Counted from the stretch's first letter, positions 42,285 to 51,653 are shown. The stretch: DNA of 64,000 nt from Paraburkholderia saeva (GCF_907164555.1 NZ_CAJQZC010000005.1:62001-126000), one strand, 5' to 3'. A program made the numbers and translations. Notes: generated from the sequence alone by a model not told the origin.

Positions 42285-43475
42285 GTGGCCGATCTGATCC
42301 TTGTCCTGAACGCGGGTTCGTCAAGCATCAAGTTCAGCGTCTTCGAAGCGGACGCACGCAGTCTTCCATTGCTGCTGTCCGGCCAGATCGAAGGCCTTTT
42401 CACGGCGCCGCATTTCATGGCGCACGATGCGCACGGCGAGGACGCGGGCTCGAACACCTGGCCGGAGCATACGAAACTGGGCCACGACGGCGCGATCGCC
42501 TACCTCATCGACTATCTCCGCGCGCATCGCGACAATCACCGGCTTGTCGCGGTGGGGCATCGGGTCGTGCACGGCGGAATGCGCTTTGATAAGGCCGCGC
42601 TCGTCACGCCGGACGTCATCGCCGCGCTCGAGAGCCTGTGTCCGCTTGCGCCGCTGCACCAGCCTCACAATCTCTCGCCGGTCCGGAGCTTTGCCGCGCT
42701 GCGGCCGGACCTGCCGCAGGTCGTGTGCTTCGATACCGCGTTTCATCGCGCGCAGCCCGAACTGGCGCAGGCATTCGCGCTGCCGCCTTCGATCACCGGT
42801 CTCGGCGTGCGACGTTACGGCTTTCACGGGCTCTCGTACGAATACATCGCGGGCGTCCTCGGCGAATACGATCCGCAGGCTGCCACCGGGCGCACCGTCG
42901 TCGCGCATCTTGGCAACGGCTGCAGCATGTGCGCGATCGCGGGTGGCCGCAGCGTTGCGAGCACGATGGGTTTTACCGCCGTGGACGGATTGCCGATGGG
43001 CACGCGCTGCGGCAGTCTCGATCCGGGCGTGATCCTGTATCTGGTCGACGAACTCGGCATGGACGCGCGCGGGATCGAAGACCTCATCTACAGGAAGTCC
43101 GGGCTGCTGGGCGTATCCGGTGTATCGAGCGACATGCGCGCGCTGCTTGCGAGCGACGAGCCGCGCGCGCAATTCGCGGTCGACCTGTTCGTCTATCGCA
43201 TCGGCCGGGAACTGGGTGCGCTCGCCGCCGCGCTGAACGGGCTCGATGCGCTCGTCTTTACTGCCGGCATTGGCGAACACGCCGCGGTGATCCGCGAGCG
43301 CGTGTGCCGCGACGCGCAGTGGCTCGGCGTCACGCTCGATCCGCGGGCCAACGCGGCGGGCGGTCCATGCATCAGCACAGCGGACAGCAGAACCCGCGCG
43401 TGGGTGATCCCCACGAACGAGGAAGCGATGATTGCGCGTCATACGCTCGAAACCGTCGGCGCCACGCATCGCTGA
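42285..43475 (+). CDS. ackA: Acetate kinase
   Basis: 396 residues from a GTG. Acetokinase motifs: LVLNAGSSSIKFSVF at the N-terminus, VVHGG, VCFDTAFHRA, and ATP-binding text HLGNGCSMCAIAGGRSVASTMGFT. E. coli AckA has 400 residues. It converts acetyl phosphate and ADP to acetate and ATP. Together with the preceding phosphate acetyltransferase it makes the acetate overflow or uptake path. Confidence 0.92.
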   Translation: MADLILVLNAGSSSIKFSVFEADARSLPLLLSGQIEGLFTAPHFMAHDAHGEDAGSNTWPEHTKLGHDGAIAYLIDYLRAHRDNHRLVAVGHRVVHGGMRFDKAALVTPDVIAALESLCPLAPLHQPHNLSPVRSFAALRPDLPQVVCFDTAFHRAQPELAQAFALPPSITGLGVRRYGFHGLSYEYIAGVLGEYDPQAATGRTVVAHLGNGCSMCAIAGGRSVASTMGFTAVDGLPMGTRCGSLDPGVILYLVDELGMDARGIEDLIYRKSGLLGVSGVSSDMRALLASDEPRAQFAVDLFVYRIGRELGALAAALNGLDALVFTAGIGEHAAVIRERVCRDAQWLGVTLDPRANAAGGPCISTADSRTRAWVIPTNEEAMIARHTLETVGATHR

Positions 43476-43535
43476 AGAGAGCGGGGCGCGTGCGCCGCCG
43501 CCAGCCTGAATCTCCACCGTGACTGGAGTTTGACG

Positions 43536-44318
43536 ATGACCGACGCTACTGTTCGCCCGATCCTCGAAGGCACGAAGGTGCTGGTGTGCGGCATGGCCAA
43601 CGAGCATTCGATTGCATACGGTTGTGCGAAGGCATTTCGCGAACTCGGCGCAAGCATCGCGATCACCTACGCCGACGAAAAGACGCGCGGTTATGTCGAG
43701 CCGCTCGCGCAGCAGCTCGAAGCGCCCATCTTCATGCCGCTGGACGTCTCGAAGCCGGGCGATCTCGAAGCCGTATTCGCCGGGATCGAGTCGGTGTGGG
43801 GCAAGCTCGACGTGCTCGTGCACTCGATCGCATGGGCGCCGAAGGACGACCTGCAGGGCGGCCTCCTGAACTGCTCGGCGGAAGGTTTTGCGAAGGCGAT
43901 GGATATTTCGTGCCATTCGTTCATCCGCATGGCGCGCATGGCCGCGCCGCTCATGAAGGACGGCGGCACGATGTTCACGATGAGTTACTACGGCGCGAAC
44001 AAGGTCGTGCCGAACTACAACGTGATGGGTCCGGTAAAGGCCGCGCTCGAAGCGTCGGCCCGCTATCTGGCATACGAACTGGGGCCGCAGGGCATCCGCG
44101 TGCATCCGGTTTCGCCGGGACCCTTGAAGACACGCGCCGCTTCGGGCCTGAAGGATTTCGACCTGCTGCTGAACGAGGCTGCCCAGCGCGCGCCGCTTGG
44201 CGCGCTCGTCGATATCATGGATGTCGGCTTTGCCTGCGCGTTCCTCGCGACGCCGTACGCGCGGCGGCTTTCGGGAGAAACGCTTTACGTCGATGGCGGC
44301 GTGCACATCATGGCGTGA
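43536..44318 (+). CDS. fabI: Enoyl-[ACP] reductase, FabI type
   Basis: 260 residues, typical FabI length, from the ATG at 43536 with GGAG seven bases upstream. The N-terminus (GTKVLVCGMANEHSIAYGCAKAFRELGA) is the FabI NADH site, SIAWAPKDDLQG is the SIAFA-type segment, and MSYYGANKVVPNYNVMGPVKAALE holds the Tyr and Lys of the active site. It performs the final reduction of fatty acid elongation. Linked to pta-ackA as in many Burkholderiaceae; another fabI probably exists elsewhere. Confidence 0.88.
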   Translation: MTDATVRPILEGTKVLVCGMANEHSIAYGCAKAFRELGASIAITYADEKTRGYVEPLAQQLEAPIFMPLDVSKPGDLEAVFAGIESVWGKLDVLVHSIAWAPKDDLQGGLLNCSAEGFAKAMDISCHSFIRMARMAAPLMKDGGTMFTMSYYGANKVVPNYNVMGPVKAALEASARYLAYELGPQGIRVHPVSPGPLKTRAASGLKDFDLLLNEAAQRAPLGALVDIMDVGFACAFLATPYARRLSGETLYVDGGVHIMA

Positions 44319-44369
44319 GCCGCGCCGTAGGGCTGCCCGGCAATCCGGGGTTACGCGTCGCCTGAAACG

Positions 44370-44396
44370 AATGTCCCGGCAGGGCGCCGGGACATT
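44370..44396. terminator. Hairpin between convergent genes
   Basis: An 11-pair perfect stem AATGTCCCGGC / GCCGGGACATT with a five-base loop, between the ends of fabI (+) and the exchanger gene (-). There is no long T run in either direction. It is likely a bidirectional terminator. Confidence 0.6.
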
Positions 44397-44429
44397 GGAC
44401 TCCATTTCATCAACCGGATTTTGCGGCGG

Positions 44430-46121
44430 TCATGTCAGCAGCATGACGATGACCATCCCCCAGATCGTCAGTAGCGTGTTGCCGACCGCGTAGGTGACCG
44501 TGTAGCCGAGGCCTGGCACCTGGCTTTTCGCGGCGTCGCAGATCATGCCGAGCGCGGCGGTGGTCGTCCGTGACCCCGCGCAGATGCCGAGCAGCAGCGC
44601 CGGATGGAACTTGAAGACGTATTTCGCGATGTACATGCCGATGATGAGCGGCACGGTGGTCGCGACAATCCCCCAAACAAAGAGGCTGGCGCCCAGTTGC
44701 TGCAGGCCTTTCACGAAGCCGGGCCCGGCGGTGATGCCGACCACCGCGATGAACACGTTCAGCCCGACGGAGTTCATGAACCAGATCGTCGGCTCCGGAA
44801 TGCGGCCGAACGTCGGGTGGATCGCCCGGAACCAGCCGAAGATGATGCCGGCGATCAGTGCGCCGCCTGCCGTCGACAGCGTGATCGGCACCGCGCCGAT
44901 CTTGATGACGATTGCGCCGATCAGCGCGCCGGCTGTGATGGCGAGACTCATGAGCGCGATGTCCGCGGCGGTGGTCGGGCGGTCCAGCACGCCGAGCGTT
45001 TTCGCGGCCGCCGTGGTGTCCTGCGTGCGCCCGATGAGCGTCACCGTGTCGCCGCGATGCAGCTTCGTATTGGGAAGCACGGGGATCTGCGTTTCCGTGG
45101 CGCCGCGCTTGATCTTGCGCAGAAAGACGCCGCGCGCAGCGGGGAGTCGCGCGAGTTCGGTGAGCGTCTTGCCGTCCACTTCCTTCGATGTGATGTACAC
45201 ATCGACGCCTTCGGCCGGCACCGCGAGCAGTTCGGGATCGTCCACTTCGGCGCCGCGCGGCCCGAGCACCTGCACGAGCTGCTCGCGGCGCCCGGCGATC
45301 GCGACGATGTCGCCCGCCTGCAGCACGTCGTCCACCTTCGCCTCCTGTACGACCCCGCCGCGCCGGATACGCTCGATGTAAAGCCGCGTGCCTTCGGGTG
45401 CGCTCGCCTCCGCCTTGCCGACCGTCAGGCCGACGACCGGACCGCCTTCCGGGATGCGATAGGCGCGCCACTCGAACATGTGCCACGCCTGACTCAGGCC
45501 GCCCAGCTCTTTCTCGCCGGCGAACTGCGCCTCATATTCCTTGCACGCCGCTTCCAGATTGATGCCGAGCAGCTTCGGACCGAGCATCGCGAGAATCAGC
45601 GCCGAGCCGATCGTCCCGAATATGTACGTGACTGCATATGCAGTTGGCATCGCGTCCAGCAGTTCCTTCGTCTGGTCGGGAGCGAGGCCCATGCGGTTGA
45701 TGGCGTCGGTAGCAAGACCCATCGACGCCGAGATCGTCTGCGAACCGGCGAGCAACCCCGCGGCGGACCCGACCGTATAGCCCGCGATCTTGGCCGCAGC
45801 GAAGGGTGCCGCGAGACACAGCACGCACTGAACGACCGAGAAGATGGCCTGTGGCAGCCCGTCTTTGGCGATGCCCCGGACGAACTGCGGTCCCACGCCA
45901 TAGCCGACGGCGAACAGGAACATCAGGAAGAACACTGATTTGACGTTGGACGAGACCGTGATGCCCAGTTGTCCAATTGCGATGGCGGCGAGCAGTGTCG
46001 CCGTGACCGCGCCGAGGCTAAACCCGCGATAACTCTTGCCCCCGACCCAATATCCGACGCCCAGTGAAAGAAAGATGGCGATTTCCGGATAACTGCGCAA
46101 TGTTGCGGTGAACCAGGACAT
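44430..46121 (-). CDS. AspT/YidE-family exchanger
   Basis: 563 residues. Two membrane halves of five to six helices (AspT/YidE/YbjL duplication) flank two soluble RCK_C-like domains (about residues 210-375: [32 protein letters not shown]). The second half has [32 protein letters not shown], a conserved motif of the family. AspT exchanges aspartate for alanine; other members are of unknown substrate. The ATG at 46121 with AGGAG five bases upstream is used over a GTG six bases earlier. Confidence 0.85.
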   Translation of the reverse strand: MSWFTATLRSYPEIAIFLSLGVGYWVGGKSYRGFSLGAVTATLLAAIAIGQLGITVSSNVKSVFFLMFLFAVGYGVGPQFVRGIAKDGLPQAIFSVVQCVLCLAAPFAAAKIAGYTVGSAAGLLAGSQTISASMGLATDAINRMGLAPDQTKELLDAMPTAYAVTYIFGTIGSALILAMLGPKLLGINLEAACKEYEAQFAGEKELGGLSQAWHMFEWRAYRIPEGGPVVGLTVGKAEASAPEGTRLYIERIRRGGVVQEAKVDDVLQAGDIVAIAGRREQLVQVLGPRGAEVDDPELLAVPAEGVDVYITSKEVDGKTLTELARLPAARGVFLRKIKRGATETQIPVLPNTKLHRGDTVTLIGRTQDTTAAAKTLGVLDRPTTAADIALMSLAITAGALIGAIVIKIGAVPITLSTAGGALIAGIIFGWFRAIHPTFGRIPEPTIWFMNSVGLNVFIAVVGITAGPGFVKGLQQLGASLFVWGIVATTVPLIIGMYIAKYVFKFHPALLLGICAGSRTTTAALGMICDAAKSQVPGLGYTVTYAVGNTLLTIWGMVIVMLLT

Positions 46122-46561
46122 ACGCACTCCTTATCGGCATTGAACGATGTAAGAGGAATATTAAAAGCGCGTTACGGCTCTGGCGAAAGCATCCCGTCGC
46201 CCTCGGTGCGACGGCCAGTTGAGACAAAATCGCTGTAAACGGGAAAAGCGATTTTCGCTATCAGTCTAGGATATACAACGCAAAAAGCCATTGCTTTTGA
46301 AACGCCCGTTACATACTCCGGGGCGGCACTCGAATTTTCGGGCGGTGATCCCTTTTTATTCCGATTTCCTTATCAGAATTTCCGATTCTGCAACCAGTAC
46401 GGCTTCTGATTCATTTTCCGGTTCGGGTCTCGGGTGGCAAGCGCATCCGTCAACACGCCGTGCCATGTCGGCGCGACTCGCGCGCGCCGCCACGTTGCAT
46501 CGCAATCGAGGCCGCATGCCCGCCCTCGCGTTGATAAACACACCAAAACCGCGTACCCTTA
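46122..46561. other. 440-base gap between divergent genes
   Basis: Leader region shared by the exchanger gene (-) and the Rrf2 regulator (+). I see no coding sequence. AT-rich stretches around 46255-46400 may hold the promoters. Confidence 0.4.
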
Positions 46562-46584
46562 ACTCCGATACGATATGTCGGAGT
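46562..46584. promoter_or_regulatory. Palindrome over the Rrf2 ribosome binding site
   Basis: ACTCCGA-N9-TCGGAGT, a perfect seven-base inverted repeat. Its right arm contains the GGAG ribosome binding site of the Rrf2 gene. It could act as an Rrf2 operator or as an RNA hairpin hiding the site. Confidence 0.55.
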
Positions 46585-46589
46585 GGAGT

Positions 46590-47123
46590 ATGTCTCACAT
46601 CAGCACGGGCGTCGAATACGGCCTGCATTGCCTGATCTATTTGACGGAGCCAGCGCCTGGCGTTCCCGAAGCGAGCGTTCGCGATCTGGCCGAGCTGCAG
46701 GGCGTGCCCGCGGACTACGTCGCGAAACTTTTCACGAAGCTGCACAAGGCGGGTCTCGTGGTCGCGACCGAAGGCGCGCGGGGCGGCTTTGCGCTTGCTC
46801 GCCCGGCCGAAAAGATATCGGTGCTCGACGTTGTGATCGCTATCGATGGCGACAAGGCGCTGTTCGATTGCCGCGAAATACGCGGCCGTTGTGCCGTATT
46901 CGAAGACGAGCCGCCCGCGTGGGCGACAAACGGTGTGTGTTCGATTCACGCCGTGATGCAAAGTGCGGAGCGGCACATGCGCGAAACGCTGGCCGGTCAC
47001 ACGCTCAGGGACCTTGCGATGCGTACGGCAGCCAAAGCGCCGCGCAGTTATGGCACGCACGTCGTGCGATGGCTCGATGACCGGGCTGCGAACCGCCGGC
47101 GTGACCGGAGCAGCGCGGAGTAG
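46590..47123 (+). CDS. Rrf2-family transcriptional regulator with three cysteines
   Basis: 177 residues from the ATG at 46590. The winged helix (VRDLAELQGVPADYVAKLFTKLHKAGLVVATEGARGGFALAR) is the Rrf2 pattern. C94, C101 and C117 (FDCREIRGRC...NGVCSIH) are spaced as in Fe-S cluster-binding members such as IscR, NsrR or RsrR, so it is likely a redox or NO sensor. The C-terminus is extended and basic. The palindrome that overlaps its ribosome binding site suggests autoregulation. Target genes are not visible nearby. Confidence 0.85.
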   Translation: MSHISTGVEYGLHCLIYLTEPAPGVPEASVRDLAELQGVPADYVAKLFTKLHKAGLVVATEGARGGFALARPAEKISVLDVVIAIDGDKALFDCREIRGRCAVFEDEPPAWATNGVCSIHAVMQSAERHMRETLAGHTLRDLAMRTAAKAPRSYGTHVVRWLDDRAANRRRDRSSAE

Positions 47124-47186
47124 ACGCGGCGTGGAGGGCTGCCTCGCGCCTGCGGCATGAGCAGGCCCGCTTCATCCGCAGCAAGG

Positions 47187-47211
47187 AAAAAGCCGGCCTC
47201 GCAAGGCCGGC
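47187..47211 (-). terminator. Rho-independent terminator of the DUF3331 gene
   Basis: On the minus strand GCCGGCCT-TGCG-AGGCCGGC followed by a run of T's. It lies 50 bases after the DUF3331 stop. Confidence 0.8.
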
Positions 47212-47260
47212 GTTCAACGCGAAAACAGACTCAAACGCGAAGGCAAGGGCGGCGCACGCT

Positions 47261-47746
47261 TCACGCCAGCGCGCCGGCTTCTTCCTCTTCGGATTCGTGT
47301 TCTCGTTCGGGGGACCAGGCCGGCACGGCCGCAGCAAGAATCATGCGGTCGCGGTTTGCCGGACAGTGGATGTCGCATGAGCGTGGACGGAATACGGCGT
47401 CGCCGTACCGGATCGGGCGGCCCGACAGCACGCAGAACGAAGCCTGTCGCGCGAGGCCGATGCGCCAGATCTGGTCGCCGTAGTAGCCCGACGTCGGGTC
47501 GCTCCAGCAGACGCTCAACGTCTTCGACGAAGGCTGGTCGAGAATCGTCACATGGGCGCGCAGCGCTTCCGGCGGCAACGCTTCATCAGGCAGAGCGTTG
47601 TTGTCCGAGAGCAGCCGTTTTGTCAGTCGAAACTTCTTCTTCCTCACCGCCCGCACCTTTTGCGTGCGTTCGCCTTCGTCGTGCGCCGGTGCCGAAAGCC
47701 ATGCGAGCGTCCACTGAAAAACATCGGGTTCGAGATTGCGCGTCAT
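47261..47746 (-). CDS. DUF3331 domain protein
   Basis: 161 residues. The core (VTILDQPSSKTLSVCWSDPTSGYYGDQIWRIGLARQASFCVLSGRPIRYGDAVFRPR) matches DUF3331, a family known mainly in Burkholderiaceae. Cysteines in FCVLSGRPI and in CDIHCPANRDRM may bind metal. The C-terminus is acidic (EHESEEEEAG). AGGTGG lies before the ATG. The function is unknown. Confidence 0.8.
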   Translation of the reverse strand: MTRNLEPDVFQWTLAWLSAPAHDEGERTQKVRAVRKKKFRLTKRLLSDNNALPDEALPPEALRAHVTILDQPSSKTLSVCWSDPTSGYYGDQIWRIGLARQASFCVLSGRPIRYGDAVFRPRSCDIHCPANRDRMILAAAVPAWSPEREHESEEEEAGALA

Positions 47747-47983
47747 GTTCCACCTTCGTTAGATGATTGGCGAAGTCGGACAGGTGCTGACGCAATCACG
47801 ATGCGGCGTGTCAGGAGTCGCAACTTTCCGTGCTTTCATCTTTGTCGTTACAGGAGCCCGAAACAAGTTAAGCGTTGTTAACGCCCGTCTTTAATCCGGC
47901 TTTTGTTCCGTCAGACGCTGGATATATCTGGGGCCGCCGTCGCACAGACGCCGGCGGCTTTGTTTTCGTGTAGCGCGCGACGC

Positions 47984-48415
47984 TTAATGCTTGTCCCACG
48001 TGACGAGATCCTTGTCGCTGTCGTCGGCGACGAAGATCGCGAGCAGCTTCGCGGGCTCGGTCGTGCTCGCGTTTTCGCTGACCGTGTGATGCACGCCCGG
48101 CACCTCGGTCCAGCTTTCGCCTGCGTGATACACGCGGCTTTCGCCATCGTTCAGCTGGCTGCGGATCGCCCCCGACAGCACGTAGCCCACGACAAACGCC
48201 TGGCCGTGTCGATGCGACGGCGACTTCTGGCCCGGCTTGTAATCGACCACGATCGCCGTCATCGTCTTGCCCGGCACATTTGCGATCACGGTCCGGAAGG
48301 CTGGCGTGATGTTGTCGCGGCCGTCGTCGGTGCCGTGCGCGTGAACAAGCGGCGGCATCACCGACGTGGCAAGCGCGACAACGGTGGAAGCCAGGATCAT
48401 TTTCAAGGTGCTCAT
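47984..48415 (-). CDS. Secreted cupin-domain protein (copy 1)
   Basis: 143 residues from the ATG at 48415 with GGAG seven bases upstream. A Sec signal peptide (KMILASTVVALATSVMPPLVHAHG) is followed by a single cupin: PGQKSPSHRHGQAFVVGYVLSG holds the first metal motif, and WTEVPGVHHTVSENAS the second. It is a close paralogue of the protein encoded at 51225-51653: over the last ~95 residues about 71 are identical by my count. Periplasmic cupins of this sort are of unknown activity. It is the downstream neighbour of azoR on the same strand. Confidence 0.82.
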   Translation of the reverse strand: MSTLKMILASTVVALATSVMPPLVHAHGTDDGRDNITPAFRTVIANVPGKTMTAIVVDYKPGQKSPSHRHGQAFVVGYVLSGAIRSQLNDGESRVYHAGESWTEVPGVHHTVSENASTTEPAKLLAIFVADDSDKDLVTWDKH

Positions 48416-48602
48416 GCTGTTTCTCCAGTCAGAAAAAGGGTGCAACGGTCCAGACGGCATCGGGTGGACGTCCGCCGTTTCCTGTCAGTCACAGGTGTGT
48501 TGATCGAATCGCCCGGCTCGCGCGAACCGGGCAGAAAGGCCTGCGCGTTTGCGTGGGGGCACGGATCCACGGATCGCATGCTTTGCAGGCCTCACAAATC
48601 GC

Positions 48603-49250
48603 TCAGGCAGCGACGGTCTCATGAACGGCCCACTGCACCGCGACTTCCGACAGCTCGGTTTTCGCACGCGCGAGCGCGGCCGCGCGGGCCTCCTGATCGG
48701 AGAACTGCAGCGGCTGTGCGTCGACGAAAGTGGGCTCGGCCACGCCGATAAAACCGAAGGCCGCCTTGAGCGCGGGCGTCAATGCATCCATCGAGGCGAA
48801 CATGCCGCCGGGACGCAGATCCGCGCCGCGCGTGGTGATGAAAAGCGTCTTCTGACGATTGAGCTGACCGACGATGCGGCCGTCCGGCTGTGCGAGATAC
48901 GTGAGGCCGGGGCGCGTCACGCTGTCGACGAATGCCTTGAAGACCGATGGCATCGACCAGTTGTACATCGGCATCGCGAATACAAACGCGTCGGCTTCGA
49001 AGAGGCGCTTGCACAGCGCGTCGGATGCGGCGAGCGTGATCTTCATTTCAGCCGTGCGCTCTTCGGCGGGGCGGTACGTCGCAATCGCAAACGCTTCGTC
49101 GACATGACGCGGCGTATTGACCGTCAGATCCAGATAGTCCACTTCGACATCGACACCCTGCGCGCGCAGTTCATCGATGAAGTGTCGGGCGAGCGCCCGT
49201 GAGTTCGACGTTTCGCGTTTCGCGCTCGAATCGACATGCATCACCTTCAT
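48603..49250 (-). CDS. azoR: FMN-dependent NADH-azoreductase
   Basis: 215 residues from the ATG at 49250, preceded by GGAGAG. The flavodoxin-like fold shows VDSSAKRETSNSRALARHF (FMN phosphate site), AMPMYNWSMPSVFKAFVDSVTRPGLTY and TTRGADLRPGG. The enzyme reduces azo dyes and quinones with NADH, giving protection from electrophiles. A perfect inverted repeat (49385-49409) lies upstream. No dedicated regulator gene is adjacent. Confidence 0.9.
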   Translation of the reverse strand: MKVMHVDSSAKRETSNSRALARHFIDELRAQGVDVEVDYLDLTVNTPRHVDEAFAIATYRPAEERTAEMKITLAASDALCKRLFEADAFVFAMPMYNWSMPSVFKAFVDSVTRPGLTYLAQPDGRIVGQLNRQKTLFITTRGADLRPGGMFASMDALTPALKAAFGFIGVAEPTFVDAQPLQFSDQEARAAALARAKTELSEVAVQWAVHETVAA

Positions 49251-49384
49251 TTCTGCTCTCCATATCAAATGTGTGTGTGGCTCCGCAGATCGAACGAGGT
49301 TCTCTGGCGAGCCTGAAGCGACTGGATCGGCACACATGCCGCCTGCGCAGGCAGCCCGGAAGCATGTGTCTGATGAATCGTCTC

Positions 49385-49409
49385 AACTACGACTCAACAT
49401 ATCGTAGTT
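49385..49409. promoter_or_regulatory. Inverted repeat upstream of azoR
   Basis: AACTACGA-N9-TCGTAGTT, an eight-base perfect inverted repeat about 135 bases from the azoR start. This is the size of a LysR, MarR or HxlR operator, but the regulator is not in the window. Confidence 0.5.
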
Positions 49410-49612
49410 AAAGAATAAACACTTTTGCGCAGCGTTGCAAGGCAGGGGCGTCGCAGGCGGCGGTAGCAGGACGCGTTCAGACAGCGGGCAAGGAAACAGC
49501 GGAATACGCGCAACGCCTTGTACGGCGGGCGCTTCGGGTTAGCAGGCAAGACGCGTGAAGACGTGCGAATCAACTCACTTGCGTGTTTTGGTCAACACAG
49601 TGTTCGCAAATC

Positions 49613-49638
49613 AATCATTGACACGAATGTCAATGATT
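49613..49638. promoter_or_regulatory. Large palindrome upstream of the MFS gene
   Basis: AATCATTGACA-CGAA-TGTCAATGATT, perfect 11-base arms. The core TTGACACGAATG recurs in reverse orientation at 49655-49668 (GTCATTCGTGTCAA). Two sites of this kind suggest operator binding by a dimeric regulator. Confidence 0.6.
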
Positions 49639-49673
49639 AATAGCATCCGAATATTGTCATTCGTGTCAAGAAT

Positions 49674-49702
49674 CGGGACGCGGTGACGTCCCGTCTTTTT
49701 TT
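49674..49702 (+). terminator. Intrinsic terminator in the MFS leader
   Basis: CGGGACG-CGGTGA-CGTCCCG followed by TCTTTTTTT. It lies between the palindromes and the MFS start at 49749, so it could attenuate the gene or end a short transcript. Confidence 0.7.
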
Positions 49703-49748
49703 GAATGCGTCTGCATGTCGTGAAGTCTTTTTGCGGAGAACCCGAAGC

Positions 49749-50999
49749 ATGTCCAGTCCAACCCTCGAAGCGCCGTCCGCGGCAAGTAACGCCGCGATCT
49801 GGCGGCATATTTTTGCGGGCCTGAGTGCGAGTCTCATCAGCATCGGCCTTGCGCGGTTCGCGTACACCCCTTTGATTCCTTCGCTGATCCAGGCGCACTG
49901 GTTCTCAGCGTCTGATGTCGTCTACCTCGGTGCGGCGAATCTCGCCGGCTATCTGGTCGGCGCGCTGATCGGGCGGCCGTTGGGAAGCCGCGTGTCGAAC
50001 GCCCATACGCTGCGCGGCATGAAGGTGCTGGTCACGCTGGCGTTTCTGGCGTGTGCGTTTCCGGTTTCGGTGGGCTGGTTTTTCGCGTGGCGTCTGATGT
50101 CCGGGATCGCGGGCGGCGCGATCATGGTGCTCGTCGCGGCCACCGTGTTGCCGCACGTGCCGGGCGACCGCAAGGGTCTCGCGAGTGGCGCGGTGTTCCT
50201 CGGGCTTGGGCTTGGCATTGCTGCGTCGGGCACGCTTGTGCCGCTGCTGCTGAAGCTCGGCCTGCGCGACGCGTGGATCGGCCTCGCGGTGGTATCCGCC
50301 GTGCTGACTGCCGCCAGCTGGACGGGCTGGCCGACGACGGAAGCGCCCGCTGCAAAGCCCGCTCAGGCGGCCGCATCCGGCGCCGCGTCTGTCGCGTCCG
50401 GTGCACAGATCAAGGCGCTGTACGCCGAATATGCGTTGATGGCGATCGGCCTCGTACCGACGATGGTGTTTCTCGTCGACTTCATCGCCAGAGGGCTCGG
50501 TGCAGGGGCGCGCGTCGGGTCGCTGTTCTGGATCCTGTATGGCGTTGGTGCGATCTTCGGGCCGCCCGCGTATGGCGTTTTCGCGGACCGCCTCGGTTCA
50601 CGTCCCGCGCTGCGCGTGCTCGTGCTCGTGCAGGCCGTTGCGGTAGCGTGGCTTGCGCTCTCGAGCAATCACGTGGTGATCGCTCTGATGACGGTCGTGA
50701 TCGGCACGTTCCCGCCGGGCATCGTTCCGCTCGTGCTGGCCCGTGTGCATGAAACAGTGCCGGGCGACGCCGCGAAGCAGAACGTGATCTGGAGTCGCGC
50801 GACGACCGCGTTCGCCGCGTTCCAGGCGCTCGCCGGCTACGCGTACTCGGCGATTTTCAACGGCAGCGGCGGCAACCATCGTCTGCTGTTTGTGATGGGT
50901 GCGGTTGCGCTTGTGATCGCGCTCGGCGTCGATTTCGTCGTGCCGTTTTTTGCGCGTCAGTCGCGTGATCAGGGCGCACGGGCGGGTGCATTGCAATAA
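49749..50999 (+). CDS. MFS transporter, YbfB/YjiJ type
   Basis: 416 residues with 12 hydrophobic segments. The start (AAIWRHIFAGLSASLISIGLARFAYTPLIPSLIQAHWFS) is typical of the YbfB/YjiJ family; DRKGLASGAVFLGLGLGIAASGTLVPLLL and FADRLGSRPALRVL follow. Members are thought to export small molecules, with no firm substrate. It is divergent from azoR across a 498-base gap that holds palindromes and a leader terminator. Cupin, epimerase and SDR genes follow in the same direction. Confidence 0.8.
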   Translation: MSSPTLEAPSAASNAAIWRHIFAGLSASLISIGLARFAYTPLIPSLIQAHWFSASDVVYLGAANLAGYLVGALIGRPLGSRVSNAHTLRGMKVLVTLAFLACAFPVSVGWFFAWRLMSGIAGGAIMVLVAATVLPHVPGDRKGLASGAVFLGLGLGIAASGTLVPLLLKLGLRDAWIGLAVVSAVLTAASWTGWPTTEAPAAKPAQAAASGAASVASGAQIKALYAEYALMAIGLVPTMVFLVDFIARGLGAGARVGSLFWILYGVGAIFGPPAYGVFADRLGSRPALRVLVLVQAVAVAWLALSSNHVVIALMTVVIGTFPPGIVPLVLARVHETVPGDAAKQNVIWSRATTAFAAFQALAGYAYSAIFNGSGGNHRLLFVMGAVALVIALGVDFVVPFFARQSRDQGARAGALQ

Positions 51000-51224
51000 C
51001 GCCAACGATGGCGACGGCGTATTGACGCGTCGTTGCCACCCGTGGCGCAGGCTCATTCGCGGTTCGGTCCCGTATGTGCTGCATCGGCGCCAGGCGATTC
51101 CTGCAATGTGACCCCTACGTTGAAAACCCTGCGAGAGCGGTGTTAACCTGCGGCTCCCTGATGAACGTACCGGTCCGGCAGACAGGTCTTCGACGCTCAT
51201 GCCGCGCCGCTAAAGGAACCCGCC

Positions 51225-51653
51225 ATGAGCCTCCGTATGCCCCTTCGCATCGCAGCATTGCTGGCCCTGTCGATGCTTGCTGCAGCGCCCGCGGCGTTCG
51301 CCGCAGGCGAGGCGCCGCACGAAACGATTGCCCCCGCGTTCGCTTACGCGTTGCCGAACGTGCCCGGCAAGACCATCACTGCGCTCGTCGTCGACTACGC
51401 GCCGGGTGGCAAATCGGTGCCGCACCGCCACGGCAAGGCGTTCGTCGTCGGCTACGTGCTGGCGGGCGCGATCCGCAGCCAGGTGAACAACGGCGAATCG
51501 AAGGTGTATCACGCGGGCGAAACGTGGACCGAAGCCCCGGACGTTCATCACACGATCAGCGAAAACGCGAGCGATACTGAACCCGCAAAGCTGCTTGCCA
51601 TTTTCATCGCGGATACGAAAGAGAAGAACCTCGTCCATTTCGACAAGAAGTGA
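51225..51653 (+). CDS. Secreted cupin-domain protein (copy 2)
   Basis: 142 residues with a Sec signal peptide (RIAALLALSMLAAAPAAFAAG). The cupin motifs PGGKSVPHRHGKAFVVGYVLAG and WTEAPDVHHTISENAS match those of copy 1 at 47984-48415. AAGGA precedes the ATG. It may be expressed with the epimerase gene 60 bases downstream. Two copies flanking azoR and the MFS gene suggest a local duplication. Confidence 0.82.
   Translation: MSLRMPLRIAALLALSMLAAAPAAFAAGEAPHETIAPAFAYALPNVPGKTITALVVDYAPGGKSVPHRHGKAFVVGYVLAGAIRSQVNNGESKVYHAGETWTEAPDVHHTISENASDTEPAKLLAIFIADTKEKNLVHFDKK

Noticed and set aside
42321..44405. Very long minus-strand frame opposite ackA and fabI
   Set aside because: Arg/His/Ala-rich translation with no motif; it is the antisense shadow of two well-supported genes in GC-rich DNA.
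44604..45938. Plus-strand frame opposite the AspT-type exchanger
   Set aside because: Antisense shadow of a gene with clear membrane and RCK_C domains.
47933..47958. GCCGCCG/CGGCGGC hairpin near the cupin gene end as a terminator
   Set aside because: The T-rich side is on the plus strand, while both neighbouring genes read on the minus strand; GC-rich hairpins of this size are common here by chance.
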